Notes under the pieces: generated by a model
Told to the model about the DNA's origin: nothing
Seen by the model: only the letters and a program-made list of their open reading frames with translations
The model's database searches: none
Position numbers and translations under genes: made by a program
NCBI RefSeq assembly: GCF_000317245.1
Contig: NZ_AJLJ01000064.1
Span: 162,113 to 226,112 of the forward strand
Reading direction: 5' to 3'
DNA from: Fischerella muscicola SAG 1427-1 = PCC 73103
GTDB taxonomy: Bacteria; Cyanobacteriota; Cyanobacteriia; Cyanobacteriales; Nostocaceae
DNA length: 64,000 bases
In this document: positions 48,018-57,123 of the stretch, one piece after another
Layout: each line of letters starts with the position of its first letter
Position numbering within the stretch: position 1 is the first letter of the stretch

Positions 48018-48095
48018 TTCTTTTTTGGATTTTGGATTTCGGATTTTAGATTGCGTATAAAATCTAAAATCTAAAATCTAAAATCTAAAATTGCT
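48018..48095. repeat. TTTTGGATT / AAATCTAAA arrays (opcA/cbiA)
   Basis: TTTTGGATTTTGGATTTCGGATTTTAG is followed by four ATCTAAA units. The halves are complementary and could fold into a hairpin. Confidence 0.75.
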
Positions 48096-49610
48096 ATGGC
48101 TTTAATTATTGCAGGGGAACGTAGCGGGGTGGGTAAGACAACAGTCACACTTACCCTGCTGGCATCTTTGTGTCGGCGATCGCATCAAGTACAATCTTTC
48201 AAAGTAGGGCCGGATTATATAGATCCGATGTTTCATCAACATGTAACTGGACGTGCATGTCGGAATTTAGACCCGATTTTAACTTCAGAAACATACGTAC
48301 AACAGTGTTTTACTCGTCACAGCCAAGCAATGGATTATGTCCTAATTGAGGGCGTGATGGGGTTGTTTGATGGAGTTTCGTCATTAGTCATTAGTCATTT
48401 GTCATTCGCAAAACAACAAGAACAAATGACCAATGACATAGGACAAATAACTGATTATGCCAGTACTGCTCATATAGCAAGACTATTAGATTTACCTGTG
48501 GTATTGGTGATTGATTGCAGTCGCTTGTCTGGTTCTGTTGCTGCGATCGCTCACGGTTATAGTTCTTTTGATCCCAAAATTAAAATAGCCGGATTAATCT
48601 TAAATCGTGTAGGTAGCGATCGCCACTTGCAATTGCTCAAAGATTCTCTTACGCCCCTACAATTACCAATTCTTGGTGTACTGCGTCGCCAAGATAATAT
48701 TACCATTCCTGATCGTCACCTCGGTTTAGTACCCACAGTTGAACTTCCCGAACTCAATGCTTTGATTGAACGATTTGCTGATTTGGGTGATACCTGCTTT
48801 GATTGGGAGAGGTTGTTACCGTTGCTGAGAATAGAAGGACAGGGAAACAAGGAGGACAGGAGGGACAAGAGGGACAAGGGGAGCCACTGCGTTGCGCGGG
48901 TCTCCCGCGTTGTAGCACGTGGCGTAGACAAGGGGGACAAAGGAGATAAATTACTTGTTTGTCTTTCGTCTACTGTTAAGATTGCTGTGGCGCGCGATCA
49001 CGCTTTTAATTTTTACTACCAAGACAATCTCGACTTATTACAACAACTGGGTGCAGAGTTGGTTTTTTGGAGTCCTTTAGAAGATCCTGGACTACCAGAA
49101 GGAGTGCGGGGTATGTATTTCGGTGGTGGATTTCCAGAAGTATTTGCCCAGCAACTTGCAGAAAATAGTGATGTTTTAGTAGCAGTTAAGACAGCAATTC
49201 TGGCAGGAATGCCAACAATTGCCGAGTGTGGCGGGTTGATGTATTTATGTGAGCAAGTTGTCGATTTTGCAGGTAAATCTTGGTCGATGGTGGGAGTTTT
49301 ACCTACAACCGCTGTTATGAGTGGACGTTTAACTTTGGGATATCGTCGCGCTGTTGTTCTACAAGATAGTTTATTAGTAAATACAGGAACAATAGTTTAT
49401 GGACATGAATTTCATCGTTCCTATTTAATGTCCAATTTTGAACAGTCACTATTTCAAACTTATCGCTTTGATAATGAAGAATTTACAGGGTGTGAAGGAT
49501 GGGGATCTAATTCACCACATCTCAATCTTCACGCCTCTTATATTCATATGCATTGGGGTGCTTCCCCAGAAATTCCCCAAAGGTTTTTAAGACGATGTTT
49601 GGGTGAGTAG
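48096..49610 (+). CDS. cbiA: Cobyrinate a,c-diamide synthase with two repeat-derived insertions
   Basis: A 504-residue two-domain enzyme amidating cobyrinic acid in B12 synthesis. The N-terminal ATP domain has GERSGVGKTTVTL. The C-terminal amidotransferase-like domain has the nucleophile Cys in IAECGGLMYL and ends with YIHMHWG. It is longer than the usual 450-470. Two in-frame stretches are encoded by intergenic-type repeats: about 48379-48450 (SHLSFAKQQEQMTNDIG) and about 48835-48950 (KEDRRDKRDKGSHCVARV...). Both fall between core motifs, so the protein may still work. Confidence 0.92.
   Translation: MALIIAGERSGVGKTTVTLTLLASLCRRSHQVQSFKVGPDYIDPMFHQHVTGRACRNLDPILTSETYVQQCFTRHSQAMDYVLIEGVMGLFDGVSSLVISHLSFAKQQEQMTNDIGQITDYASTAHIARLLDLPVVLVIDCSRLSGSVAAIAHGYSSFDPKIKIAGLILNRVGSDRHLQLLKDSLTPLQLPILGVLRRQDNITIPDRHLGLVPTVELPELNALIERFADLGDTCFDWERLLPLLRIEGQGNKEDRRDKRDKGSHCVARVSRVVARGVDKGDKGDKLLVCLSSTVKIAVARDHAFNFYYQDNLDLLQQLGAELVFWSPLEDPGLPEGVRGMYFGGGFPEVFAQQLAENSDVLVAVKTAILAGMPTIAECGGLMYLCEQVVDFAGKSWSMVGVLPTTAVMSGRLTLGYRRAVVLQDSLLVNTGTIVYGHEFHRSYLMSNFEQSLFQTYRFDNEEFTGCEGWGSNSPHLNLHASYIHMHWGASPEIPQRFLRRCLGE
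48379..48450. repeat. Heptamer repeat inside cbiA
   Basis: TCATTAGTCATTAGTCATTTG and the complementary AATGACCAATGACATAGG are the same units as the ribosomal spacers. The 72-base stretch is a multiple of three and keeps the frame. Confidence 0.8.
48835..48950. repeat. Nested repeat inside cbiA: palindrome within a GGGACAA array
   Basis: A GGACAGGAGGGACAAGAGGGACAAG array is interrupted at 48883-48923 by a palindrome (GCCACTGCGTTGCGCGGG and CCCGCGTTGTAGCACGTGGC) and then resumes as ACAAGGGGGACAAAGG. The reading frame stays open throughout. Confidence 0.8.
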
Positions 49611-49640
49611 ACTTGTTGTAGAAGTTACTTAAAAAAGCAC

Positions 49641-50069
49641 TCATATCGCATTTATTTTATCGTTCAGTTCTCGAATTCGCCGGGAGAGAATACCAATAAT
49701 ATTCACGGCGATGTCAGGAATTTCATCAATTGCTTCATAAAGTTGTTCTTGTGTCAATTCCAGACATTCACAAGCTTCTAAAGTGGTAGCGGAAGCGGAA
49801 CGCGGTTGAGCATCAAATACAGCCATTTCACCAAAAGATTCGCCTTTAGGAAAGATAGCTAGTTGTTGTTTGCCAATATGAACTTTGACTCTACCAGAAA
49901 CGACAATGTAAAGCGATCGCCCTTCGTCTCCCTCATTAAAAATGGTGTAATTCCCTGGAAATGATAATTCATCCATGACAGAAGCCAAGCGAACGATAAA
50001 ATCATCGCGTAGTTCTTTAAAAATGGGTACTCTGCGAACAAATAATAAACGTTCAACGGTAGATAGCAT
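49641..50069 (-). CDS. Cyclic-nucleotide-binding-domain protein (no DNA-binding domain)
   Basis: A 142-residue single CAP-like domain. It has FPGNYTIFNEGDEGRSLYIVVSGRVKVHI, then the phosphate-binding-cassette region FPKGESFGEMAVFDAQPRSASAT (G-E then R-S-A). It ends in a helix with no helix-turn-helix. It could sense cAMP or cGMP and act through protein contacts. It is convergent with cbiA. Confidence 0.88.
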   Translation of the reverse strand: MLSTVERLLFVRRVPIFKELRDDFIVRLASVMDELSFPGNYTIFNEGDEGRSLYIVVSGRVKVHIGKQQLAIFPKGESFGEMAVFDAQPRSASATTLEACECLELTQEQLYEAIDEIPDIAVNIIGILSRRIRELNDKINAI

Positions 50070-50386
50070 ATTTGTTAAGCTAAAATCATTGAGAATAGTG
50101 TTAATAAATCTTAATTTTTGACACTATTTTGGATTGCGATCGCCAATGCAAAAATTCAGTTTTAATGCCTGAAAATCTTCTTGGACTTCAATTCTGGTCA
50201 ATACCCAAATTTTTTAATTTATATCATGTCCGCTGGAAAATTGACGAGCAAAATGACGCGGAGATATTGAGACACCGTGACTCGAGAATTTTTTAATAAG
50301 TTATTAGAATGACCAAAACTTCTCTGAAGTTTTGGTCAAAGTATAATTACAGGTTACACAGGGCAAATGTTGCCCACCTTCATTAT
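50070..50386. other. 317-bp intergenic region with hairpin after fcl
   Basis: A perfect 12-bp stem, GACCAAAACTTC/GAAGTTTTGGTC with a 3-base loop, lies at 50311-50337, downstream of fcl on the minus strand and probably ending its transcript. A GCGATCGC-like site near 50138 is the only other mark. Confidence 0.6.
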
Positions 50387-51331
50387 TTAAGCAGCGTTTT
50401 GACGCCACCATTCAATCGTATTTTTTAACCCTTGCTTAAAGTCTACCTGGGCAGTAAAACCAAAGGCTTGTTTTGCCCTTTCGGTATCCAAGCAACGGCG
50501 GGGTTGACCATTGGGTTTATCAGTTTCCCAAACAATTTCGCCGTTATACTCCATCAATTCACAAATTAAGTTAATCAAGTCACGGATGGAGATTTCATAA
50601 CCAGTTCCCAAATTCACGGGTTCTGAGTCGTTATAAAATTGCGTTCCCATGACAATACCCCGCGCTGCATCTTCTGAATAGAGAAACTCGCGGGTAGGAC
50701 TACCATCACCCCAAACAGGGATTTGCTTTTCTTCCTTAATTTGGGCTTCGTGAACTTTACGAATTAATGCTGGGATCACATGAGAACTTCTGGGATCAAA
50801 GTTATCTTCTGGGCCGTACAAATTTACTGGCAAAAGATAAATGCCGTTAAAGCCATATTGTTGGCGATAGGATTGCAATTGGACTAAAAGCGCTTTTTTC
50901 GCTATTCCATAGGGGGCGTTAGTTTCCTCTGGATAACCATTCCATAGGTCATCTTCTTTGAATGGCACTGGGGTAAATTTGGGATAGGCACAAATAGTAC
51001 CCACGCAAACGAATTTTTCTACACCAACTTGATAGGCAGCATGAATTAGCTGAGTCCCCATCATCAAGTTATCGTAAAATAATTCGGCAGGTTTTTCTCG
51101 GTTTAGACCAATACCGCCGACATGAGCTGCTAAGTGAATGACAATGTCTTGTTGATCAACTGCACGCTGGCAGTTTTCTATCAGTCGTAAATCACAATCA
51201 CGCGATCGCGGTAATGTAATTTTCTCTGGATGAGCTCCAGCTTGACACAACTGGTTGACTACCTGACGTCCCAGGAAACCAGTTCCTCCAGTCACAAGAA
51301 TGCGTTTATCTTTGAGTTCCAAGGTATTCAC
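50387..51331 (-). CDS. fcl: GDP-L-fucose synthase
   Basis: A 314-residue short-chain dehydrogenase/epimerase that turns GDP-4-keto-6-deoxymannose into GDP-L-fucose. Nucleotide motif [12 protein letters not shown] (about 14-25), catalytic YGIAKKALL (Tyr/Lys), and [13 protein letters not shown], typical of the family. It follows gmd by 21 bases, so the two steps are co-transcribed. Confidence 0.95.
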   Translation of the reverse strand: MNTLELKDKRILVTGGTGFLGRQVVNQLCQAGAHPEKITLPRSRDCDLRLIENCQRAVDQQDIVIHLAAHVGGIGLNREKPAELFYDNLMMGTQLIHAAYQVGVEKFVCVGTICAYPKFTPVPFKEDDLWNGYPEETNAPYGIAKKALLVQLQSYRQQYGFNGIYLLPVNLYGPEDNFDPRSSHVIPALIRKVHEAQIKEEKQIPVWGDGSPTREFLYSEDAARGIVMGTQFYNDSEPVNLGTGYEISIRDLINLICELMEYNGEIVWETDKPNGQPRRCLDTERAKQAFGFTAQVDFKQGLKNTIEWWRQNAA

Positions 51332-51352
51332 TTTTGTCCTCGTGGATCTTGT

Positions 51353-52438
51353 TCACAGATGTAGCACCCCTACTTCCTGCCGAATCATGGCATTATCCAT
51401 AATTGCGTTTGCTAATTTTCCATTGGGAGAAGTCAAACCTAAAGCTTGTAAGTCTGCTTCCACCATTAAGGAAACTAGTTCCTCAAATGTTACCGAAGGT
51501 TTCCAGCTCAATTGTTGCTGGGCTTTTGTTGGATCACCAATCAACAAATCTACTTCTGCTGGGCGGAGATAGCGTGGATCAAATTCCACATAATCTTGCC
51601 ACTTGAGATTTACATAACCAAATGCCAGTTCCAGAAACTCGTGTACTGTGTGTGTTTCACCAGTGGCAATTACATAGTCGTCAGGTTCGTCTTGCTGCAA
51701 CATCATCCACATTGCTTTGACGTAATCTTTGGCATAACCCCAATCCCGCTTGGCATCCAGATTACCCATATATAGTTTTTTCTGTCTACCAGCAAAAATG
51801 CGAGCTACAGCCATCGTTATTTTGCGTGTGACAAAAGTTTCACCCCGTCTCGGTGATTCGTGGTTAAACAGTATGCCATTACACGCAAACAAGCCGTAAG
51901 ATTCTCGGTAATTTACAGTTTGCCAGTGGGCATAAACCTTAGCACAGGCATAGGGACTGCGGGGATAAAAAGGCGTAGTTTCCTTTTGGGGTACTTCTTG
52001 TACCAAACCAAACATTTCTGAAGAACCAGCTTGATAGAAGCGCACCTGAATACCTGTACGGTGTTGATAGTCGCGAATTGCTTCCAATAGACGCAGTGTT
52101 CCCATTCCTACTGCATCAACTGTATATTCTGGTGCATCAAAGCTGACCCTTACATGGGATTGAGCGCCCAGATTATAAATCTCTGTTGGCTGGACTTCTT
52201 CTAAGATGCGGCGCAGTGTAGTACCATCTGTCAGATCCCCATAGTGAAGAAACAGCCGCACTCCTTCTTTGTGAGGGTCTTCGTAAATATGGTCGATGCG
52301 GTCTGTGTTAAAGGTGGAAGTCCGACGAATAATCCCATGAACCTCGTAACCTTGTTCGAGTAAAAATTCACTTAAGTAGGAACCATCTTGACCGGTAATA
52401 CCAGTGATCAACGCTCGCTTTTGTTGCGTCATGCTCAA
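51353..52438 (-). CDS. gmd: GDP-mannose 4,6-dehydratase
   Basis: A 361-residue enzyme producing GDP-4-keto-6-deoxymannose. [24 protein letters not shown] opens the Rossmann domain, and [15 protein letters not shown] holds the catalytic Tyr-Lys. [14 protein letters not shown] is typical of Gmd. With fcl it supplies GDP-fucose for an exopolysaccharide, possibly the heterocyst envelope or capsule. Confidence 0.96.
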   Translation of the reverse strand: MSMTQQKRALITGITGQDGSYLSEFLLEQGYEVHGIIRRTSTFNTDRIDHIYEDPHKEGVRLFLHYGDLTDGTTLRRILEEVQPTEIYNLGAQSHVRVSFDAPEYTVDAVGMGTLRLLEAIRDYQHRTGIQVRFYQAGSSEMFGLVQEVPQKETTPFYPRSPYACAKVYAHWQTVNYRESYGLFACNGILFNHESPRRGETFVTRKITMAVARIFAGRQKKLYMGNLDAKRDWGYAKDYVKAMWMMLQQDEPDDYVIATGETHTVHEFLELAFGYVNLKWQDYVEFDPRYLRPAEVDLLIGDPTKAQQQLSWKPSVTFEELVSLMVEADLQALGLTSPNGKLANAIMDNAMIRQEVGVLHL

Positions 52439-52887
52439 TTATCCCTTGTCGTTTCTGATGATTATTTATACAAGCAGCCTGGTACAACTTAGCAGGAATT
52501 TGCTCAATTGCCCAATGGGAAACCTACGAGTTTCCTTGCTTCTATGTTATTTCACCTCAGTAAATATGCCGATTTTAGATTATTTTCAGAAACTTTCCTA
52601 ATTCAAACAAATAAATTTGTCGAAGTTGCCTATATTTTCTGCAATTTTTTACTGAAAGTTTATATTTTTGTAAAATTGTGAAGAAATAATAAAGCTGTAA
52701 TCAAAACACAAGCAAAATATTGATTAAAATTCCTCGTCCACAAGGGGACGAGGAATTTGGTAATTGGTTTTTCCATTGCTGATTATCCTTGATCACGACG
52801 GGGTGGCTTTCCTCTACACCGACTTTCGGGGTGTAGCACCCCCGTCGCTTTTGTTAATGCCGCACGAAATCAAGGTGTAATACTTCT
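52439..52887. other. 449-bp region with two strong hairpins
   Basis: A perfect 13-bp stem, AAATTCCTCGTCC/GGACGAGGAATTT, lies at 52727-52758. A larger nested one is at 52797-52848, with CGACGGGG/CCCCGTCG outside and CTACACC/GGTGTAG inside. They lie after the sugar transferase and before gmd on the minus strand. They may end one transcript and attenuate the next. No gene seen. Confidence 0.6.
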
Positions 52888-53721
52888 TCAGTAAGCTCCG
52901 TTATCTTTTGGTATGATTACCACACGAATCGTTTTCAAAACAATCCATAGATCGAGCCAAAAATTCCGGAATTTCACATAATGTAGGTCTATTTGGACTC
53001 GCCGAGGATAGGGAATGTCATTGCGACCAGAGACTTGCCATAATCCAGTTATGCCAGGTCGGATAGTTAAAATTTGGTCAATGTAATAACCGTATTTTGG
53101 TAATTCTTCCCCTACTAACGGTCGTGGGCCAACAACGCTCATGTCTCCTTTGAGAACATTCCAAAATTGCGGAAATTCGTCCAAACTGGTAATTCGTAAA
53201 AATTTACCGATCATTGTAATTCGCGGGTCATGTTTGAGTTTGAAAGTGCTTTCAAATTCTTGCCGCAACTCTGGCGATGTATCCATCATTTGCATGAGAA
53301 TTTCGTCAGCATTCGTCACCATAGTGCGGAATTTAATACAATTGAAAGGCTTGTAGTTTTTACCAACCCGTTCTTGGACATAAAAAATTGGACCTTCTGA
53401 ACTTAAAGCAATGAGCAAGGCCAAAATTAGATAAACGGGAGAAAACAAAATTAGTACAGAAAGCGAAAAGACAATATCAAATAGTCGTTTACCAAACTCT
53501 CCGTTGAGAGCCTGAAAGGACAGACCTCTAGGTTTAATTCTAGGCGTCTTTACTGGTTGACCGCGTTTTAAGAACGTACGCGATCGCCCGATCCACGTTA
53601 ACCTGGCTTCGCCAGATGGCGATCGTCTTTCAGGCAAAGAGGGGCTGTCTGTAAAAGAACGCCCCGTCCCGGATGCGCTACGCGAGCGCTTGCCGGAGAG
53701 GAGTGAGCTCTGGGCAGTCAT
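52888..53721 (-). CDS. Exopolysaccharide-initiating sugar transferase (WcaJ/PssY type)
   Basis: A 277-residue membrane phosphoglycosyl transferase that loads the first sugar phosphate onto undecaprenyl phosphate. Core: GKRLFDIVFSLSVLILFSP (one helix), QERVGKNYKPFNCIKFRTM, VGPRPLVGEELPKYG and GITGLWQVSGRND. The ATG at 53721 has AAGGAG upstream. Residues about 12-50 (SASGTGRSFTDSPSLPERRS...) are encoded by palindromic GC-rich repeat DNA (53600-53700) and look like an insertion before the conserved core. Confidence 0.92.
   Translation of the reverse strand: MTAQSSLLSGKRSRSASGTGRSFTDSPSLPERRSPSGEARLTWIGRSRTFLKRGQPVKTPRIKPRGLSFQALNGEFGKRLFDIVFSLSVLILFSPVYLILALLIALSSEGPIFYVQERVGKNYKPFNCIKFRTMVTNADEILMQMMDTSPELRQEFESTFKLKHDPRITMIGKFLRITSLDEFPQFWNVLKGDMSVVGPRPLVGEELPKYGYYIDQILTIRPGITGLWQVSGRNDIPYPRRVQIDLHYVKFRNFWLDLWIVLKTIRVVIIPKDNGAY
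53600..53700. repeat. Palindromic repeat inside the sugar transferase N-terminus
   Basis: Three consecutive short hairpins: CTGGC/GCCAG (53603-53615), GGGGC/GCCCC (53641-53665) and GCGCT/AGCGC (53675-53689). Composition is more GC-rich than the flanking code and resembles dispersed palindromic repeats of this order. Confidence 0.6.
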
Positions 53722-53828
53722 CATACTCCTTAATAATCCACACCACACATAGTCCCAATCTTAAAGCCAAAAGCAGGTGCTTCTGGGAGCAATTTTCCAA
53801 AAGCTTCTGCAAAAACAATATCTCACAT

Positions 53829-54968
53829 CTACTTGGATAAATTTTTTTCCATACACCTCTGTAAAAATTCTAGATAACGCTGGACAAATATTTGTGTTTT
53901 AAACTGTTCTGCGTGCAATCTGACATATTCTGGATTGAATTTACTATAAGAGGCTTCTAAAGTTTCTGTCGCTCTCATTAGAGACACTTCTTTTTGTTCC
54001 TCAAACAATATACCCGTTCCCTTCTCTCCCCAAGTGCGGATATCCCGTACCGTTTCTTTAGCACCACCAGCACCATAGGCAATCACTGGCGTACCACAAG
54101 CTTGTGCTTCTACTAAGGCAATGCCAAAATCTTCACAAGCTGCATATACAAAACCTTTAGCATAAGCCATATATTTCTTTACAACCTCATCAGGCTGCCA
54201 ACCGAGAATTTGTATATTTGAGTTTGCTATTTGACGAATTTTTTTCATTTCTGGGCCTGTGCCAATTACTACTAATTTTTTTTGCATTTCGTTGAAAGCT
54301 CTGACAATTAGAGATACTTGTTTGTAACTAACTAATCGGGAAACAGTTAGATAAAAGTCTTCTTTGTCAGATGAAAAAGCAAAATTTTCGACATTAACAG
54401 GCGGATAAATAACAGTTGCTTCCCGTCGGTAGCAACGCCAAATTCGACGAGCTGTATGGTGGGAATTAGCAACAAAATAATCAACACGATTAGCACTCAA
54501 TACATCCCATATACGTAAATTATGCAATATATATCGTGCTATCCAACCAGGTATACCTTTACCTAGTTTGCTTTGGCGCAGATAATCAAAAGTTAAGTCC
54601 CAAGCGTAGCGCATGGGACTATGGCAATAGCAAATATGTAGCTGTTCAGGGGAAGTAAGAACTCCTTTAGCAACAGCATGAGATGAAGAAAGAATGACAT
54701 CATACCCACGCAAATCGAGTTGTTCAATTGCTAAGGGTAAAAAAGGCAGGTATTTTTGTACACCTGTATGGGCAAAGGGGAAGTATTGAAGAAACGTCGT
54801 GCCAATCTGACGTTTATATAAATAGCTGTCTGGATTGCGAGATTCAAAATCGATGAGGGCATATAAGTCCGCATCAATAGAGTTCAGAATTTCTTGCACA
54901 ACTAATTCTGAACCGCCAGTGGCTTTAGGTGTCAGCCACTCATGCACCAAAGCATATTTCAAGGGCAC
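53829..54968 (-). CDS. Family-4 glycosyltransferase
   Basis: A 379-residue GT-B enzyme. N-terminal VHEWLTPKATGGSELVVQEI contains the acceptor-side glycine-rich loop. The C-terminal donor domain has the E-x7-E motif (EDFGIALVEAQACGTPVIA). Likely adds a sugar to the same polysaccharide as its neighbours. It precedes the sugar transferase on the minus strand. Donor and acceptor are unknown. Confidence 0.92.
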   Translation of the reverse strand: MPLKYALVHEWLTPKATGGSELVVQEILNSIDADLYALIDFESRNPDSYLYKRQIGTTFLQYFPFAHTGVQKYLPFLPLAIEQLDLRGYDVILSSSHAVAKGVLTSPEQLHICYCHSPMRYAWDLTFDYLRQSKLGKGIPGWIARYILHNLRIWDVLSANRVDYFVANSHHTARRIWRCYRREATVIYPPVNVENFAFSSDKEDFYLTVSRLVSYKQVSLIVRAFNEMQKKLVVIGTGPEMKKIRQIANSNIQILGWQPDEVVKKYMAYAKGFVYAACEDFGIALVEAQACGTPVIAYGAGGAKETVRDIRTWGEKGTGILFEEQKEVSLMRATETLEASYSKFNPEYVRLHAEQFKTQIFVQRYLEFLQRCMEKNLSK

Positions 54969-55272
54969 AGCTAACTTTAGTTAATAGGTGAAAAAAAGTA
55001 CATGTGAATTGTGAGGTTAACTGAAAAGTTTCCCGTTGTCATTGAAAATGGGAAATGCCCCATATCCAATAAAAGACGTTATCTTCTCAAAATAGGTTCC
55101 ACAAGCTGATAACCTCAAATTGGGGATTGGGGATTGGGAATCGGGCATCGGGCATCGGGGAACAAATCAAAAGTTCTTAATTTTGACTTTTGATTTTTGA
55201 CTTGTTTTGTCTTCCTTGTCCCTAGTCCGCAATCTCTTCAAAAGGTAATTGACATATAAAAAGTGGGGATTT
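54969..55272. other. 304-bp divergent spacer with GGGATTGGGGATTGG repeats
   Basis: Tandem GGGGATT/GGGCATC units (about 55120-55155) and TTTTGACTTTTGATTTTTGAC units (about 55175-55205) occupy its second half. No gene. Confidence 0.6.
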
Positions 55273-56208
55273 ATGCGAATTCTAATTATGGGTGGTACTC
55301 GATTCATAGGTGTTTACCTCACACAACTGCTAGTGCAACAAGGACATGAAGTAGTACTTTTTAATCGCGGTAATCGTCCAGCACCAGTTGAGGGTGTAGG
55401 ACAAATTACAGGCGATCGCACTGACACCACCCTATTAAAAGAAAAACTTTCTCAAGAAAATTTTGATGCCATCTTTGACAATAATGGGCGGGAACTTACT
55501 GATACTCAACCACTTGCAGAAATTTTTCAAGGCCGTGTACAAAATTTTGTATACATGAGTTCTGCTGGAGTATACCTCAAATCAGACCAAATGCCTCACA
55601 TTGAAGGTGATGCAGTCGATCCGAAAAGTCGCCACAAAGGTAAGCATGAAACTGAAGCTTACCTAACACAACAAGGAATTCCCTTTACTTCTATTCGTCC
55701 CACATATATTTATGGGCCACAGAACTATAACGACTTGGAAGCTTGGTTTTTTGACAGAATTGTGCGCGATCGCCCAATTCCGATCCCTGGTAATGGTTTA
55801 CATATTACCCAGCTAGGCCATGTCAAAGACTTAGCAACAGCAATGACCAAAGTCTTAGGTAATTCCCAAGCAGTTAGACAAATTTACAATATTTCAGGCG
55901 ATCGCTTTGTCACATTTGATGGTTTAGCCCGTGCTTGTGCTATTGCGGCGGGTAAATCACCAGATGATATTAAAATTGTGCATTACGACCCGAAAAAGTT
56001 TGACTTTGGTAAGCGTAAAGCATTTCCCCTGCGGACACAGCACTTTTTTGCTTCAGTCAATAAAGCCATGACTCAATTAGATTGGAAACCTGAGTATGAT
56101 TTAATTTCTGGGCTGCAAGACTCGTTTGAGAATGATTATTTAGTCTCAGGGCGAGATCAAGCAGAAATAGATTTTTCTGTAGATGAGGAAATACTGCAAT
56201 CTATTTAG
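55273..56208 (+). CDS. NAD-dependent epimerase-like protein, CSP41 homologue
   Basis: A 311-residue atypical short-chain dehydrogenase. MRILIMGGTRFIGVYLTQLL is the nucleotide-binding start, FVYMSSAGVYLKSDQMPHIE and RPTYIYGPQNYNDLEAWFFDR follow. The overall pattern resembles plastid CSP41 proteins, which bind and cleave stem-loop RNA and have lost the canonical YxxxK. The ATG at 55273 follows GTGGGGAT. A TTG at 55249 is possible. The catalytic role is uncertain. Confidence 0.85.
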   Translation: MRILIMGGTRFIGVYLTQLLVQQGHEVVLFNRGNRPAPVEGVGQITGDRTDTTLLKEKLSQENFDAIFDNNGRELTDTQPLAEIFQGRVQNFVYMSSAGVYLKSDQMPHIEGDAVDPKSRHKGKHETEAYLTQQGIPFTSIRPTYIYGPQNYNDLEAWFFDRIVRDRPIPIPGNGLHITQLGHVKDLATAMTKVLGNSQAVRQIYNISGDRFVTFDGLARACAIAAGKSPDDIKIVHYDPKKFDFGKRKAFPLRTQHFFASVNKAMTQLDWKPEYDLISGLQDSFENDYLVSGRDQAEIDFSVDEEILQSI

Positions 56209-56471
56209 CCCAGTTGCAAAAGCTTAGTGTCTTTGTGTCTTTGTGGTTCAATAACACTCAATTTTCCACCACCAAGATAGCAAGACACTAGTTCTACTTT
56301 AGTCTTTAACCTAAGAATTATATCCAAAAGCGATCGCATCCCCTCAATTAAATCGAAAAATGCGATCGCATGGCGTAAGGTTTTTGGGCTTCTTTGCTTT
56401 TCGTAACACAGTTAGGGTTATTTCCAGCGACTTAACTTAATATGTGAATTGGACTAAAATAAGAAACCGTA

Positions 56472-56984
56472 TTAATCACTATTTGTTTGCGGTAACAGGT
56501 AAATCATTCCAGAAATTAACGTGAGGCTGACAGAAACCCAAAAAGCAATGAGAGAGGGAATTCTCCAAACTTCTGGTAATGGTGCAATCAAAAGCGCGAT
56601 CGCAATGATTTGGCTAACAGTTTTGAGTTTACCCCAAATATTCGCTCCGGTAATTGTAGTTTGATTGACACGCCAACCAGCGATCGCTAACTCTCGTGCT
56701 AATATCAAAAATACTCCCCAAGCTGGAATTTGTCGTAGTTCAATCAAGACTAGTAAGGGAGCAAGTACCAGTAATTTATCTACTAACGGATCAAGAAATT
56801 TACCTAAGTCACTTATTTGGTTAAGTTTTCGCGCTAAGTACCCATCTAGCCAGTCAGTACCAGCTGCAACCAAGAAAATTGCTAAACACACCCACCTAGC
56901 TGTTGGTGTCGGGTTGTATAAACCATAAAGCAGGAATGGTAAGCCCAATAAGCGGGAAAATGTAATCCAATTAGGTAAAGTCAT
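56472..56984 (-). CDS. pgsA: CDP-diacylglycerol-glycerol-3-phosphate 3-phosphatidyltransferase
   Basis: A 170-residue membrane enzyme making phosphatidylglycerol phosphate, needed for PG in thylakoids. The CDP-alcohol signature D-x2-DG-x2-AR-x8-G-x3-D-x3-D is intact in DWLDGYLARKLNQISDLGKF and the following LDPLVDKL. About five helices. Size is normal. Confidence 0.94.
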   Translation of the reverse strand: MTLPNWITFSRLLGLPFLLYGLYNPTPTARWVCLAIFLVAAGTDWLDGYLARKLNQISDLGKFLDPLVDKLLVLAPLLVLIELRQIPAWGVFLILARELAIAGWRVNQTTITGANIWGKLKTVSQIIAIALLIAPLPEVWRIPSLIAFWVSVSLTLISGMIYLLPQTNSD

Positions 56985-57123
56985 GAAATTTGAGATTTTG
57001 GATTTTAGATTTATTTGATAGATTAATTCGTTTGCGGTAAGACCAATAAATATTCTTTAATTTTAGGTTGTTGATTTTTATAAGCAACTATACCCAATCT
57101 AAAATCTAAAATCCAAAATCACT
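56985..57123. repeat. TTTTGGATTTTAGATT / ATCTAAAATCC inverted arrays
   Basis: Units of one orientation follow pgsA and complementary units precede aspA. They are the same repeat type as at 16779 and 46446. Confidence 0.7.
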
